5,996 nt of DNA from JANOBJ01 sp031411575 (GCA_031411575.1 JANOBJ010000357.1:1-5996); one strand, 5' to 3'; shown: positions 1 through 5,707, numbered from the stretch's first letter. Notes: generated by a model not told the origin, from the sequence alone. A program made the numbers and translations.

Positions 1-29
1 AAAACGCTGAAGCGGGCTCGCGGCCCGCT
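1..29 (-). terminator. Probable intrinsic terminator after dnaN
   Basis: A perfect 7-bp inverted repeat, AGCGGGC (11-17) and GCCCGCT (23-29), encloses a 5-nt loop. Read on the minus strand, downstream of the dnaN stop by about 23 nt, the stem is followed by TCAGCG and then TTTT at the window edge. The T-run is short and 6 nt from the stem, so this is an imperfect intrinsic terminator; more T may lie outside the window. It would separate dnaN from the next gene, which in this gene order is usually gyrB (inference; not visible here). Confidence 0.45.
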
Positions 30-52
30 GTGCTGTCGTGCTGGCCTGCGGG

Positions 53-1159
53 CTAGATCCGCATGGGCATGACGACGTACTTGAATCCTGTTTGCTCGGG
101 CACGGTGATCAGCGCACTGGCATTGCCGTCCTGCAGCTCGATCTTCACCATGTCCTGGCCCATGTTGGCCAGCACGTCGATGAGGTAGGTGACGTTGAAG
201 CCGATCTCGATGGGGTCGCCGTTGTAGTCGACCTCGAGTTCTTCCTTGGCCTCTTCCTGCTCGGCATTGCTGCTGGCGATGCGCAGCAGGCCCGGCTCGA
301 TGTTGACGCGCACGCCCTTGAACTTCTCGCTGGTGAGGATGGCCGCGCGCTGCAGGCTGGCCAGCAGCGGGGCACGGCCCAGGATCACGCTGTTCTTGTG
401 GTTCTTGGGGATCACGAGGTTGTAGTCGGGGAACTTGCCCTCGACCAGCTTGGTGACGAACTCCAGCCCCGAGAAGTTGAAGCGCGCCTGGTTGCCGGCA
501 AAGCGCATCTCGATGGGCGTGTCCTCGTCCTTGAGCAGGCGCTGCAGCTCCAGCACGGTCTTGCGCGGCAGGATCACCTCCTGCTTGGGGATGTCGCTCT
601 CCAGCTGGGCCTGGGCCAGGCCCAGACGGTGGCCGTCGGTGGCCACCAGCGTGAGTTGCTTGCCTTCGGCGACGAACAGGATGCCGTTGAGGTAGTAGCG
701 GATGTCGTGCACCGCCATCGCGAAGTGCACCTGGTTGATCAGGGTCTTGAGCGTCTTCTGCGGCACCGAGAAGGCCGGGCCGAAGTCAGCCGCCTCGTTC
801 ACCAGCGGGAAGTCGTCAGCCGGCAAGGTCTGCAGCGTGAAGCGGCTCTTGCCCCCGGTGAGGGTGAGCTTGCTCTGCGCCGCCGACAGCGTGACCAATT
901 GGTCGCCCGGCAAGCTGCGCAGGATGTCGATCAGCTTGCGGGCCCCCACGGTGGTGGAGAAGTTGCCTGCGTCGCCCCCCAGCGTGGCGCTGGTGCGCAC
1001 CTGGATCTCGAGGTCGCTGGTGGTGAACTCGATCTCGTCGCCGGTTTTCTTCAACAGCACGTTGGCCAGGATCGGCAGCGTGTGGCGGCGCTCGACGATG
1101 CCCGCAACCGATTGCAGGACTGCGAGCACTTTGTCTTGTGTGGCCTTCAGGACGATCAT
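53..1159 (-). CDS. dnaN: DNA polymerase III beta subunit (sliding clamp)
   Basis: DnaN forms a homodimeric ring around DNA that tethers DNA polymerase III and recruits other polymerases, ligase, MutS/MutL and Hda-type regulators. The 368-residue product matches the usual clamp length (about 366) and would hold the three tandem clamp domains. Visible family signatures are the start MIVLKATQD, ERRHTLPILANVLL at 23-36, the pocket motif ATDGHRL at 173-179, KFPDY at 242-246, SNAEQEEA at 297-304 and the C-terminus YVVMPMRI, which forms part of the binding pocket for clamp-binding peptides. The ATG start is supported by an AGAGG ribosome-binding site 5 nt upstream and by the family N-terminus. It lies downstream of dnaA on the same strand, separated by the putative origin. 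I see no terminator in the gap, so read-through from dnaA is possible, as is a promoter of its own. It is intact. The large open frame on the opposite strand is a codon-bias shadow. Confidence 0.98.
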   Translation of the reverse strand: MIVLKATQDKVLAVLQSVAGIVERRHTLPILANVLLKKTGDEIEFTTSDLEIQVRTSATLGGDAGNFSTTVGARKLIDILRSLPGDQLVTLSAAQSKLTLTGGKSRFTLQTLPADDFPLVNEAADFGPAFSVPQKTLKTLINQVHFAMAVHDIRYYLNGILFVAEGKQLTLVATDGHRLGLAQAQLESDIPKQEVILPRKTVLELQRLLKDEDTPIEMRFAGNQARFNFSGLEFVTKLVEGKFPDYNLVIPKNHKNSVILGRAPLLASLQRAAILTSEKFKGVRVNIEPGLLRIASSNAEQEEAKEELEVDYNGDPIEIGFNVTYLIDVLANMGQDMVKIELQDGNASALITVPEQTGFKYVVMPMRI

Positions 1160-1164
1160 GTCTA

Positions 1165-1208
1165 CCTCTTCTTAATTTCTTTAACTTAACTTAGTAGTAG
1201 TTAGATAA
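1165..1208. other. AT-rich candidate DNA unwinding element
   Basis: This is the most AT-rich stretch of an otherwise GC-rich window. It contains CTTAATTTCTTTAAC, then TTAAC in tandem at 1181-1185 and 1186-1190, followed by TTAG at 1191. It abuts the dnaN ribosome-binding site, so it would also form the dnaN leader. Its place on one side of a DnaA box, separated by a GC-rich spacer, fits the duplex-unwinding element of bacterial origins. Confidence 0.6.
1192..1204 (+). other. Candidate DnaA-trio (TAG repeat)
   Basis: TAG occurs three times in phase at 1192-1200, followed by T and a fourth TAG at 1202-1204. The DnaA-trio described in Bacillus subtilis and others is a repeat of 3'-GAT-5' type triplets on one strand, lying beside a DnaA box across a GC-rich spacer and loading DnaA onto single-stranded DNA. 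Here the repeat is on the plus strand with the nearest box (1223-1231) on its 3' side, the expected polarity. The one-base break in phase at 1201 and the longer distance from the box (22 nt from the in-phase block) lower confidence. Confidence 0.5.
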
Positions 1209-1222
1209 GGGACGCAGGGCGT

Positions 1223-1231
1223 TGTGGATAT
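1223..1231 (-). promoter_or_regulatory. DnaA box, one mismatch (origin-proximal)
   Basis: Plus-strand TGTGGATAT gives ATATCCACA on the minus strand, one mismatch from TTATCCACA at the first base. It overlaps the palindrome GGATATCC (1226-1233). It is the box nearest the AT-rich side and would correspond in position and orientation to the R1 box of E. coli oriC. Confidence 0.75.
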
Positions 1232-1255
1232 CCGTATTTTCGCCTTTTTTATCAA
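1227..1255 (-). promoter_or_regulatory. Weak candidate dnaN promoter
   Basis: On the minus strand, TTGATA (1250-1255) could serve as a -35 and GATATC (1227-1232) as a poor -10, with a 17-nt spacer. The -35 matches consensus at five of six positions, but the -10 only at three. It overlaps both the DnaA box and the IHF site, so if it is real, initiation proteins would compete with it. Transcription from dnaA may instead supply dnaN. Confidence 0.25.
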
Positions 1256-1262
1256 CCACTTG
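1250..1262 (+). promoter_or_regulatory. IHF binding site in oriC
   Basis: TATCAACCACTTG matches the full IHF consensus WATCAANNNNTTR. It is preceded by a T-run (1245-1250), which is typical of strong IHF sites. It begins 18 nt after the end of the DnaA box at 1223-1231. IHF bends the DNA sharply and helps DnaA assemble and unwind the origin in E. coli; the same role here is inferred. Confidence 0.6.
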
Positions 1263-1341
1263 GCTGCTGTTGAAAGCTGTGCGTACCTGTGCTTCCGAGG
1301 TGTCACGCCGCCATGAATAACTTGGCGCAACCGCCCCGCGC

Positions 1342-1350
1342 TGTGGATAA
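1342..1350 (-). promoter_or_regulatory. DnaA box, perfect consensus
   Basis: Plus-strand TGTGGATAA is the exact reverse complement of TTATCCACA, the highest-affinity DnaA box. It lies about 60 nt from the end of dnaA and has the same orientation as the box at 1223-1231. Confidence 0.85.
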
Positions 1351-1369
1351 CCACCGGGTTGTGCCAGAA

Positions 1370-1378
1370 CTATCCCCA
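1370..1378 (+). promoter_or_regulatory. Weak DnaA-box-like site
   Basis: CTATCCCCA differs from TTATCCACA at two positions and points the opposite way to the perfect box 19 nt to its left. It may be a low-affinity site or chance. Other two-mismatch candidates are TTATCAACC (1249-1257), which overlaps the IHF site, and CATGAATAA (1312-1320). Confidence 0.3.
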
Positions 1379-1411
1379 GGCTTGTCCTTGTGTTGATCGG
1401 GCGCATGCGGG

Positions 1412-2821
1412 TCAACCTTTGAGCGTCTGTTCAAGCACATGCAGCTGCTGGTTGAGCTCGGTCAGCGACTGGCGCTCGCCACCGATCTTGCGTACCGCGT
1501 GCAGCACCGTGGTGTGGTCGCGGCCACCAAACAGCTCGCCGATCTCGGGCAGGCTCTTCTGGGTCAGCTCCTTGGCCAGGTACATCGCAATCTGGCGCGG
1601 CCGCGCAATGCTGGCCGGGCGCTTCTTGGAATACATGTCGGCGACCTTGATCTTGTAGTAGTCGGCCACCGTCTTCTGGATGTTTTCGACGCTGATCTGG
1701 CGATTCTGGATCGACAGCAGGTCGCGCAGGGCTTCCCGCGCCAGGGCGATCGAGATGTCTTTCTGATTGAAGCGCGAATAGGCCAGGATCTTGCGCAGCG
1801 CACCTTCGAGTTCGCGCACGTTGGCGCGCACGTTCTTGGCCACGAAAAACGCCACTTCCTCGGGCATTTCGGCGCTTTCAGCGCGCGCCTTGTTGATCAG
1901 GATGGCCACCCGCATCTCGAGTTCGGGCGGCTCGATGGCCACCGTCAGGCCCGAATCAAAGCGCGACACCAGGCGCTCATGGATGTCGGTCAGCCCTTTG
2001 GGATAGGTGTCGCTGGTCATGACGATGTGGCTCTTCTTGGCCAGCAGCGCCTCGAACGCATTGAAGAATTCTTCCTGGGTGCGGTCCTTGTTGGCGAAGA
2101 ACTGCACATCGTCGATCAGCAGCAGATCGAGAGAGTGGTAACGCTCCTTGAATTCATCAAAAGTCTTGCGCTGGTAGGCCTTAACCACATCAGATACAAA
2201 TTGTTCGGCGTGGATGTAGAGAACTTTGGCGTCGGGCCGGTCGGCCAGCAGTTTGTTGCCCACCGCGTGCACCAGATGGGTTTTACCCAAACCCACCCCG
2301 CCGTAGATGAACAGCGGGTTGTACAACTGCCCCGGGGTGCCCGACACATGCATGGCCGCAGCGCGCGCCATGCGGTTGGCCGTGCCCTCGACCAGGTTGT
2401 CAAAGGTCAGAGCGGTATTGAGCCGGTTCTTGAAGCCGCCGTTGGCGCTTTCCTCGGCCGAGCCAGCCGGTTCGGACAGGGGCAACAGCTCAGCCACAAC
2501 AGGTGCCATGTATGACCGGGCGGATGTTTCCCTGAGAGCAAGCGCTAACTCAAGCTGAATCGGCTGACCATACACTTTTTCCAGCAGCGCCGAAATGCGG
2601 CCCGCGTACTGCGCCCGCACCCAGTCGAGTTTGAAGCGGTTGCCCACGAACACCGTGATGCGCGTCAGGTCGTCAGACGCCTGCGCCACCAGGGGTTTTA
2701 TCCAGGTGTTGAACTGTTGTTCGGGCAACTCCTGCGCGAGCTGTTCGACGCAGGCCTGCCACAAACTGTGCCCTGCCGGCGCCCCTTCGGGCACCAGCCG
2801 GGAGAGATGTCCCTCGGTCAT
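1412..2821 (-). CDS. dnaA: Chromosomal replication initiator protein DnaA
   Basis: DnaA is the AAA+ ATPase that binds DnaA boxes, melts oriC and loads the DnaB helicase; it also represses its own gene in many bacteria. The 469-residue protein has all four domains. Domain I (about 18-95, [18 protein letters not shown]) self-associates and binds helicase. Domain II is a short variable linker (about 100-130). The AAA+ domain III (about 131-347) has Walker A GGVGLGKT at 174-181, Walker B LLLIDD at 233-238, sensor 1 around TSDTYPKGL 269-277, arginine finger R287 in RLVSRF, and sensor 2 VRELEGAL 335-342. Domain IV (about 370-469) is the DNA-binding helix-turn-helix with [12 protein letters not shown] (407-418) and the signature [11 protein letters not shown] (432-442). 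The ATG start fits the family N-terminus, but no clear Shine-Dalgarno precedes it. It is divergent from rpmH and flanked by DnaA boxes on both sides. The long open frame opposite it is a shadow. Confidence 0.98.
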   Translation of the reverse strand: MTEGHLSRLVPEGAPAGHSLWQACVEQLAQELPEQQFNTWIKPLVAQASDDLTRITVFVGNRFKLDWVRAQYAGRISALLEKVYGQPIQLELALALRETSARSYMAPVVAELLPLSEPAGSAEESANGGFKNRLNTALTFDNLVEGTANRMARAAAMHVSGTPGQLYNPLFIYGGVGLGKTHLVHAVGNKLLADRPDAKVLYIHAEQFVSDVVKAYQRKTFDEFKERYHSLDLLLIDDVQFFANKDRTQEEFFNAFEALLAKKSHIVMTSDTYPKGLTDIHERLVSRFDSGLTVAIEPPELEMRVAILINKARAESAEMPEEVAFFVAKNVRANVRELEGALRKILAYSRFNQKDISIALAREALRDLLSIQNRQISVENIQKTVADYYKIKVADMYSKKRPASIARPRQIAMYLAKELTQKSLPEIGELFGGRDHTTVLHAVRKIGGERQSLTELNQQLHVLEQTLKG

Positions 2822-2837
2822 TATTGGAATTCGTTGC

Positions 2838-2846
2838 TGTGGATAT
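2838..2846 (-). promoter_or_regulatory. DnaA box, one mismatch, in dnaA leader
   Basis: Plus-strand TGTGGATAT reads ATATCCACA on the minus strand, the same one-mismatch variant as the origin box at 1223-1231. It lies 17 nt upstream of the dnaA start codon, inside the predicted untranslated leader, where bound DnaA could add to autorepression. Confidence 0.6.
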
Positions 2847-2868
2847 TGTTCTGCATCAGGCGCCCGGC

Positions 2869-2897
2869 ATTGTAGTTTATCAAGGCCTTATCCACAA
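2869..2897 (-). promoter_or_regulatory. Probable dnaA promoter
   Basis: On the minus strand, TACAAT (2869-2874) matches the sigma-70 -10 consensus at five of six positions. With a 17-nt spacer, the -35 falls on TTGTGG (2892-2897), which keeps only TTG. The start would be near 2862, giving a leader of about 40 nt. The -35 overlaps a perfect DnaA box, so DnaA binding would compete directly with RNA polymerase, as expected for autoregulation. Confidence 0.55.
2888..2896 (+). promoter_or_regulatory. DnaA box, perfect consensus, over dnaA -35
   Basis: TTATCCACA is exact. It lies 66 nt upstream of the dnaA start codon, and on the other side about 70-100 nt upstream of the predicted rpmH promoter elements. 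It is the best candidate operator for dnaA autoregulation and could also be an accessory origin site. Confidence 0.8.
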
Positions 2898-2964
2898 GCC
2901 GGACCACCAGGCTGCCTGTGCCCGGGACAGTTCAGGCACCACGCCCAAATAGCGCCGTAAGGCA

Positions 2965-2993
2965 TTGCCGGCACTTGAGAATTCGGCGATAAT
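2965..2993 (+). promoter_or_regulatory. Probable rpmH operon promoter
   Basis: TTGCCG (2965-2970) and GATAAT (2988-2993) are spaced by exactly 17 nt, with four of six and five of six matches to the sigma-70 consensus. Transcription would begin near 3000, leaving a leader of about 60 nt before rpmH. It probably drives rpmH-rnpA-yidD-yidC as one transcript, since no terminator is seen between those genes. Confidence 0.55.
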
Positions 2994-3002
2994 GCTGGGT
3001 TT

Positions 3003-3021
3003 CCCTGAAAAGTGTTCAGGG
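3003..3021 (+). promoter_or_regulatory. Hairpin in rpmH leader
   Basis: CCCTGAA (3003-3009) and TTCAGGG (3015-3021) are perfect inverted repeats around the 5-nt loop AAGTG. The hairpin would form at the very 5' end of the predicted rpmH transcript. No T-run follows, so it is not an obvious terminator. It may stabilise the mRNA 5' end or be a regulatory structure; its function is unknown. Confidence 0.45.
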
Positions 3022-3022
3022 C

Positions 3023-3038
3023 GATCTGATTGATCTGA
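3023..3038 (+). repeat. Short direct repeat in rpmH leader
   Basis: GATCTGA occurs at 3023-3029 and again at 3032-3038, a 9-nt period, between the leader hairpin and the rpmH ribosome-binding site (AGGA, 3050-3053). It may be a protein-binding site or chance. Confidence 0.35.
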
Positions 3039-3059
3039 AGCATCCCGTTAGGAACTAGC

Positions 3060-3194
3060 ATGAAACGCACTTACCAGCCCTCCAAAGTTCGCCGCGCCCG
3101 CACGCACGGCTTTCTGGTCCGCATGAAAACCCGCGGCGGCCGCGCTGTCATCAACGCACGCCGCGCCAAGGGCCGCAAGCGCCTGGCCGCCTGA
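3060..3194 (+). CDS. rpmH: 50S ribosomal protein L34
   Basis: L34 is a small basic protein of the large ribosomal subunit. The 44-residue product starts [18 protein letters not shown] and continues through [15 protein letters not shown] to the basic end KGRKRLAA; this is the entire conserved L34 sequence at its usual length. The ATG at 3060 is preceded by AGGA with 6 nt spacing. It is first in the rpmH-rnpA-yidD-yidC cluster and is transcribed away from dnaA, the standard bacterial arrangement. Because L34 and the RNase P protein share a transcript, ribosome and tRNA-processing output are linked. Confidence 0.98.
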   Translation: MKRTYQPSKVRRARTHGFLVRMKTRGGRAVINARRAKGRKRLAA

Positions 3195-3229
3195 CCCCGC
3201 GCCAGCCGGCGCCTGGGCGGGCCTTGAAC

Positions 3230-3685
3230 GTGCAGCGGCTGAAAACCCGAACGCAGTTTCAGGCAGTCATGGCCGGCGGCACGGTGGCGCGCACCGCGCA
3301 TTTCGCCCTGCACCGCCAGTCGCTCCATGTGCTCTCTCCCTCCGTTGCTGACCACCCCGCGCCTCCAACGCCGCTGTTTGCCGTGGCCGACGTTTGGCTG
3401 GGTGCGCTCGTGCCCAAGCGCTGGGCGCGCCGCGCCGTCACCCGCAACACCATCAAGCGGCAGATTTACGCCGTGAGCGCCGCCCTGGAACCGGCCCTGC
3501 CGATTGCGGCGCATGTGGTGCGCCTGCGCGCGGGTTTTGACCGCACGGTATTCGTGAGTGCTACCTCGGTGGCGCTGCGGAGAGCGGTTCGCGCCGAACT
3601 CGAGCAGCTTTTCGAACACGCGCGCCGTGCAGCGCCCACCATGCCTGCCACGCCCGCGATCCCCGCCGCCTCGGAGCAGCCATGA
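3230..3685 (+). CDS. rnpA: Ribonuclease P protein component
   Basis: RnpA is the basic protein cofactor of the RNase P ribozyme, which removes the 5' leader of precursor tRNAs. From the chosen start the protein has 151 residues. It begins QRLKTRTQFQAV and carries the family's RNA-binding signature RNTIKR at about 72-77, within WARRAVTRNTIKR. The middle (FAVADVWLGALVPKRWARRAVTRN) fits the RnpA fold, and a Pro/Ala-rich tail of about 20 residues follows the conserved part. I chose GTG at 3230 rather than TTG at 3224. The purine-rich GGGCGGG (3215-3221) is 8 nt from the GTG but only 2 nt from the TTG, and the protein start then matches relatives as I remember them. An internal ATG at 3269 would cut into the conserved N-terminus. 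The stop codon overlaps the yidD start in ATGA (3682-3685), implying translational coupling. The gap after rpmH is 35 nt. Confidence 0.93.
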   Translation: MQRLKTRTQFQAVMAGGTVARTAHFALHRQSLHVLSPSVADHPAPPTPLFAVADVWLGALVPKRWARRAVTRNTIKRQIYAVSAALEPALPIAAHVVRLRAGFDRTVFVSATSVALRRAVRAELEQLFEHARRAAPTMPATPAIPAASEQP

Positions 3686-3972
3686 TCCAGTCGATGCTGA
3701 TCGGCCTGGTCAAAGGCTACCGGCTGCTGCTGAGCCCCTCCCTTGGTTCGGCCTGCCGGTTCGAGCCCACCTGTTCGGCCTACGCCCTTCAGGCCCTGGA
3801 GCAGCACGGCGCCGCCGCCGGCAGCTACCTCACGATCCGTCGCCTCGTCCGCTGCCAGCCGTGGTGCGCGGGCGGGCATGATCCCGTTCCCACCGCGACC
3901 CCCGGCCGAGCGCTGTTCAGCAGCCTGCTGAGCCGCACCCCGCAACATTCCTCTGACAAGAAGTCTTCATGA
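3682..3972 (+). CDS. yidD: Membrane protein insertion efficiency factor YidD
   Basis: YidD is a small, membrane-associated protein that improves the insertion of inner-membrane proteins handled by YidC; its mechanism is poorly known. The 96-residue product shows the whole conserved core: an amphipathic N-terminus (IGLVKGYRLLLSPSLG, 7-22), CRFEPTCSAYALQALEQHG with two cysteines (25-43), and RCQPWCAGGHDPVP with two more (57-70). A Ser/Thr-rich variable tail follows. GGAG at 3673-3676, 5 nt before the ATG, supports the start. It overlaps rnpA upstream and yidC downstream by 4 nt (ATGA in each case), so the three genes are probably translated as a coupled unit. This fits YidD's role beside YidC. 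Confidence 0.95.
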   Translation: MIQSMLIGLVKGYRLLLSPSLGSACRFEPTCSAYALQALEQHGAAAGSYLTIRRLVRCQPWCAGGHDPVPTATPGRALFSSLLSRTPQHSSDKKSS

Positions 3973-5696
3973 ACGATATTCGCCGCACCATTTTGTGGGT
4001 GATCTTTGGCTTTTCGATGGTGCTGCTGTGGGACCAATGGCAGGTCTTCAACGGCAAGAAGGCAACCTTCTTCCCCGCGCCCACCACCAGCAGCGCACCC
4101 GCCGCCAAGGCGCCAGCCAGCGCCGCGGTGCCGCTGCCGACGGGTGCATCGAGCGTACCGGGCACCAGCGCCGCTATTAATACAGTAGCAACCAATGTCC
4201 AGACGGTGCCGACCACCGCCGGTTCGGCTACTACAACCACGGTTTCAGCGCCGCGTGAACGGGTAGTCGTCACAACCGATGTGCTCAAGCTCGCGTTTGA
4301 CACCGAAGGCGGTTCGCTGGTGCATGCCGAACTGCGCAAGCACGTGGACATGGCCGACAAGGCCAAGGGCTTTGTGTTGCTGGACGACAGCGCCACGCGC
4401 GTCTACCTGGCCCAAACCGGCCTGATCGGCGCCACCGCCCTGCCCACCCACAAGACCCCGATGACCGTGACAGGTGACCGCGACCTGAAGGATGGCGCGG
4501 CCGAACTGACGCTGCGCTTCGAATCGGCCGACCTTGGCGGTGTGAAGCTCGTCAAGACCTGGACGCTCAAGCGCGGTGCGTACGACATGGCTGTGCGCCA
4601 CGAGATCGTCAATACGGGTAGCGCACCGGTGTCGCCCCAGCTGTACCTGCAGCTGGTGCGCGACGGCAACAAGCCGCCGGGCGAGTCGTCGTTTTATTCC
4701 ACCTTTACCGGCCCGGCGATCTACACCGAGGCCCAGAAGTACCAGAAGGTTGAATTCGGCGACATCGAAAAAGGCAAGGCCGATTTCGAGAAAACCGCCA
4801 GCAACGGCTACATCTCGATGGTGCAGCACTACTTTGCCAGCGCCTGGCTGCTGGCCGACGGGCTCAAGCGCGAGCTGTTCATGCGCAAGGTCGACACCAA
4901 CCTGTACGCGGTGGGCATGATCACCCCGTTGGGCGATATCGCGCCCGGCCAGAGCAAGACGGTGGAGGCCAAGTTTTTTGCCGGCCCGCAGGAAGAAAAG
5001 AAGCTCGAAGGCCTCGCGCCGGGCCTCGAGCTGGTCAAGGACTATGGCTGGCTCACCATCCTGGCCAAGCCGCTGTACTGGCTGCTGGATCAGCTGCACA
5101 CCCTGATCGGCAACTGGGGTTGGGCCATCGTGGCGCTGGTGTTCCTGCTCAAGATCGCGTTCTACTGGCTCAATGCCAAGGCCTACGCCAGCATGGCCAA
5201 GATGAAGGCGGTCACGCCGCGCATCACCGAGATGCGCGAGCGCCTGAAAGACAGCCCGCAGCAGATGCAGCAGGAGATGATGAAGATCTATCGCGAGGAA
5301 AAGATCAACCCGATGGGCGGCTGCTTCCCGATCATGGTGCAGATCCCGGTGTTCATCGCGCTCTACTGGGTGCTGCTGTCCAGTGTTGAGATGCGCAACG
5401 CCCCGTGGATGCTGTGGATCCGCGACCTGTCCACGCCCGACCCGTTCTTCATCCTGCCGCTGGTGATGACCGCCACCACGATGCTGCAAACCGCGCTGAA
5501 CCCGGTGCCGCCGGACCCGATGCAGGCCAAGCTGATGTGGTTCATGCCGCTGGCGTTCTCGGTCATGTTCTTCTTCTTCCCGGCGGGCCTGGTGCTGTAC
5601 TGGATCACCAACAACGTGCTGTCGATCGCCCAGCAGTGGGTCATCAACACGCGCATGGGTGTGCCGCCGCAGTTCAATTTGCCGAAGTTCAAATAA
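3969..5696 (+). CDS. yidC: Membrane protein insertase YidC
   Basis: YidC inserts and folds inner-membrane proteins, alone or with SecYEG. The 575-residue protein has the long Gram-negative form. The N-terminal membrane anchor is at about 7-21. A low-complexity Ala/Thr/Ser/Pro linker follows at about 36-95, then the periplasmic P1 beta domain (about 96-345). The conserved five-helix core comes next. TM2 runs about 376-400 and carries K395 where E. coli has the groove arginine R366. The cytoplasmic C1 helical hairpin spans about 404-440 (ASMAKMKAVTPRITEMRERL), followed by NPMGGCFP at 447-454 and TM3-TM5 at about 455-475, 492-510 and 522-550 (FFPAGLVLYWITNN, 535-548). The short tail ends NLPKFK and is less basic than in E. 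coli. The ATG overlaps the yidD stop (3969-3972) and only a weak AAGAAG precedes it, so coupling to yidD is likely. It is intact. Confidence 0.98.
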   Translation: MNDIRRTILWVIFGFSMVLLWDQWQVFNGKKATFFPAPTTSSAPAAKAPASAAVPLPTGASSVPGTSAAINTVATNVQTVPTTAGSATTTTVSAPRERVVVTTDVLKLAFDTEGGSLVHAELRKHVDMADKAKGFVLLDDSATRVYLAQTGLIGATALPTHKTPMTVTGDRDLKDGAAELTLRFESADLGGVKLVKTWTLKRGAYDMAVRHEIVNTGSAPVSPQLYLQLVRDGNKPPGESSFYSTFTGPAIYTEAQKYQKVEFGDIEKGKADFEKTASNGYISMVQHYFASAWLLADGLKRELFMRKVDTNLYAVGMITPLGDIAPGQSKTVEAKFFAGPQEEKKLEGLAPGLELVKDYGWLTILAKPLYWLLDQLHTLIGNWGWAIVALVFLLKIAFYWLNAKAYASMAKMKAVTPRITEMRERLKDSPQQMQQEMMKIYREEKINPMGGCFPIMVQIPVFIALYWVLLSSVEMRNAPWMLWIRDLSTPDPFFILPLVMTATTMLQTALNPVPPDPMQAKLMWFMPLAFSVMFFFFPAGLVLYWITNNVLSIAQQWVINTRMGVPPQFNLPKFK

Positions 5697-5707
5697 ACCC
5701 CCCCGAA

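Larger units (their letters stand above)
1160..1411. other. oriC: Putative chromosomal replication origin (oriC), dnaA-dnaN gap
   Basis: This 252-nt non-coding gap holds an ordered set of origin-like elements. They are an AT-rich stretch (about 1165-1208) with a TAG repeat, a GC-rich spacer (about 1209-1222), a one-mismatch DnaA box (1223-1231), a full-consensus IHF site (1250-1262), a perfect DnaA box (1342-1350) and weaker box-like sites (CATGAATAA 1312-1320; 1370-1378). DnaA binds the boxes, IHF bends the DNA, and DnaA filaments open the AT-rich side. Location next to dnaA and dnaN is typical of many bacterial origins. Only one GATC occurs here (near 1395), unlike the dense GATC of E. coli oriC, so Dam/SeqA control is unlikely. 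The dnaA-rpmH gap also has two boxes, but it lacks the AT-rich, TAG-repeat and IHF arrangement, so I favour this gap as the unwinding site. The call is inference from sequence pattern. Confidence 0.75.

Noticed and set aside
38..1189. 383-codon open frame antisense to dnaN
   Set aside because: It fully overlaps dnaN, has no recognisable domain and has biased Leu/Asp/Val/His composition; it is explained by the high-GC codon use of the real gene.
1191..1415. 74-codon minus-strand frame in the dnaA-dnaN gap
   Set aside because: It would begin at a TTG overlapping the dnaA stop and run through the DnaA boxes and the AT-rich segment; there is no ribosome-binding site and no protein-like character.
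1439..2515. 358-codon open frame antisense to dnaA
   Set aside because: It is a shadow of dnaA codon bias; the protein has no motif and no plausible start signal.
2822..3059. The dnaA-rpmH gap as the main origin
   Set aside because: It has two DnaA boxes, but the sequence beside them is better explained by two promoters, and there is no AT-rich/TAG-repeat/IHF layout. It may still be an accessory site.
2888..3070. 60-codon minus-strand frame upstream of dnaA
   Set aside because: It overlaps the promoters and the rpmH start; no domain and no good start context.
3071..3948. Minus-strand frames opposite rpmH, rnpA and yidD
   Set aside because: They are antisense to three well-recognised genes, rich in Arg/Ala/Gly and without family features.
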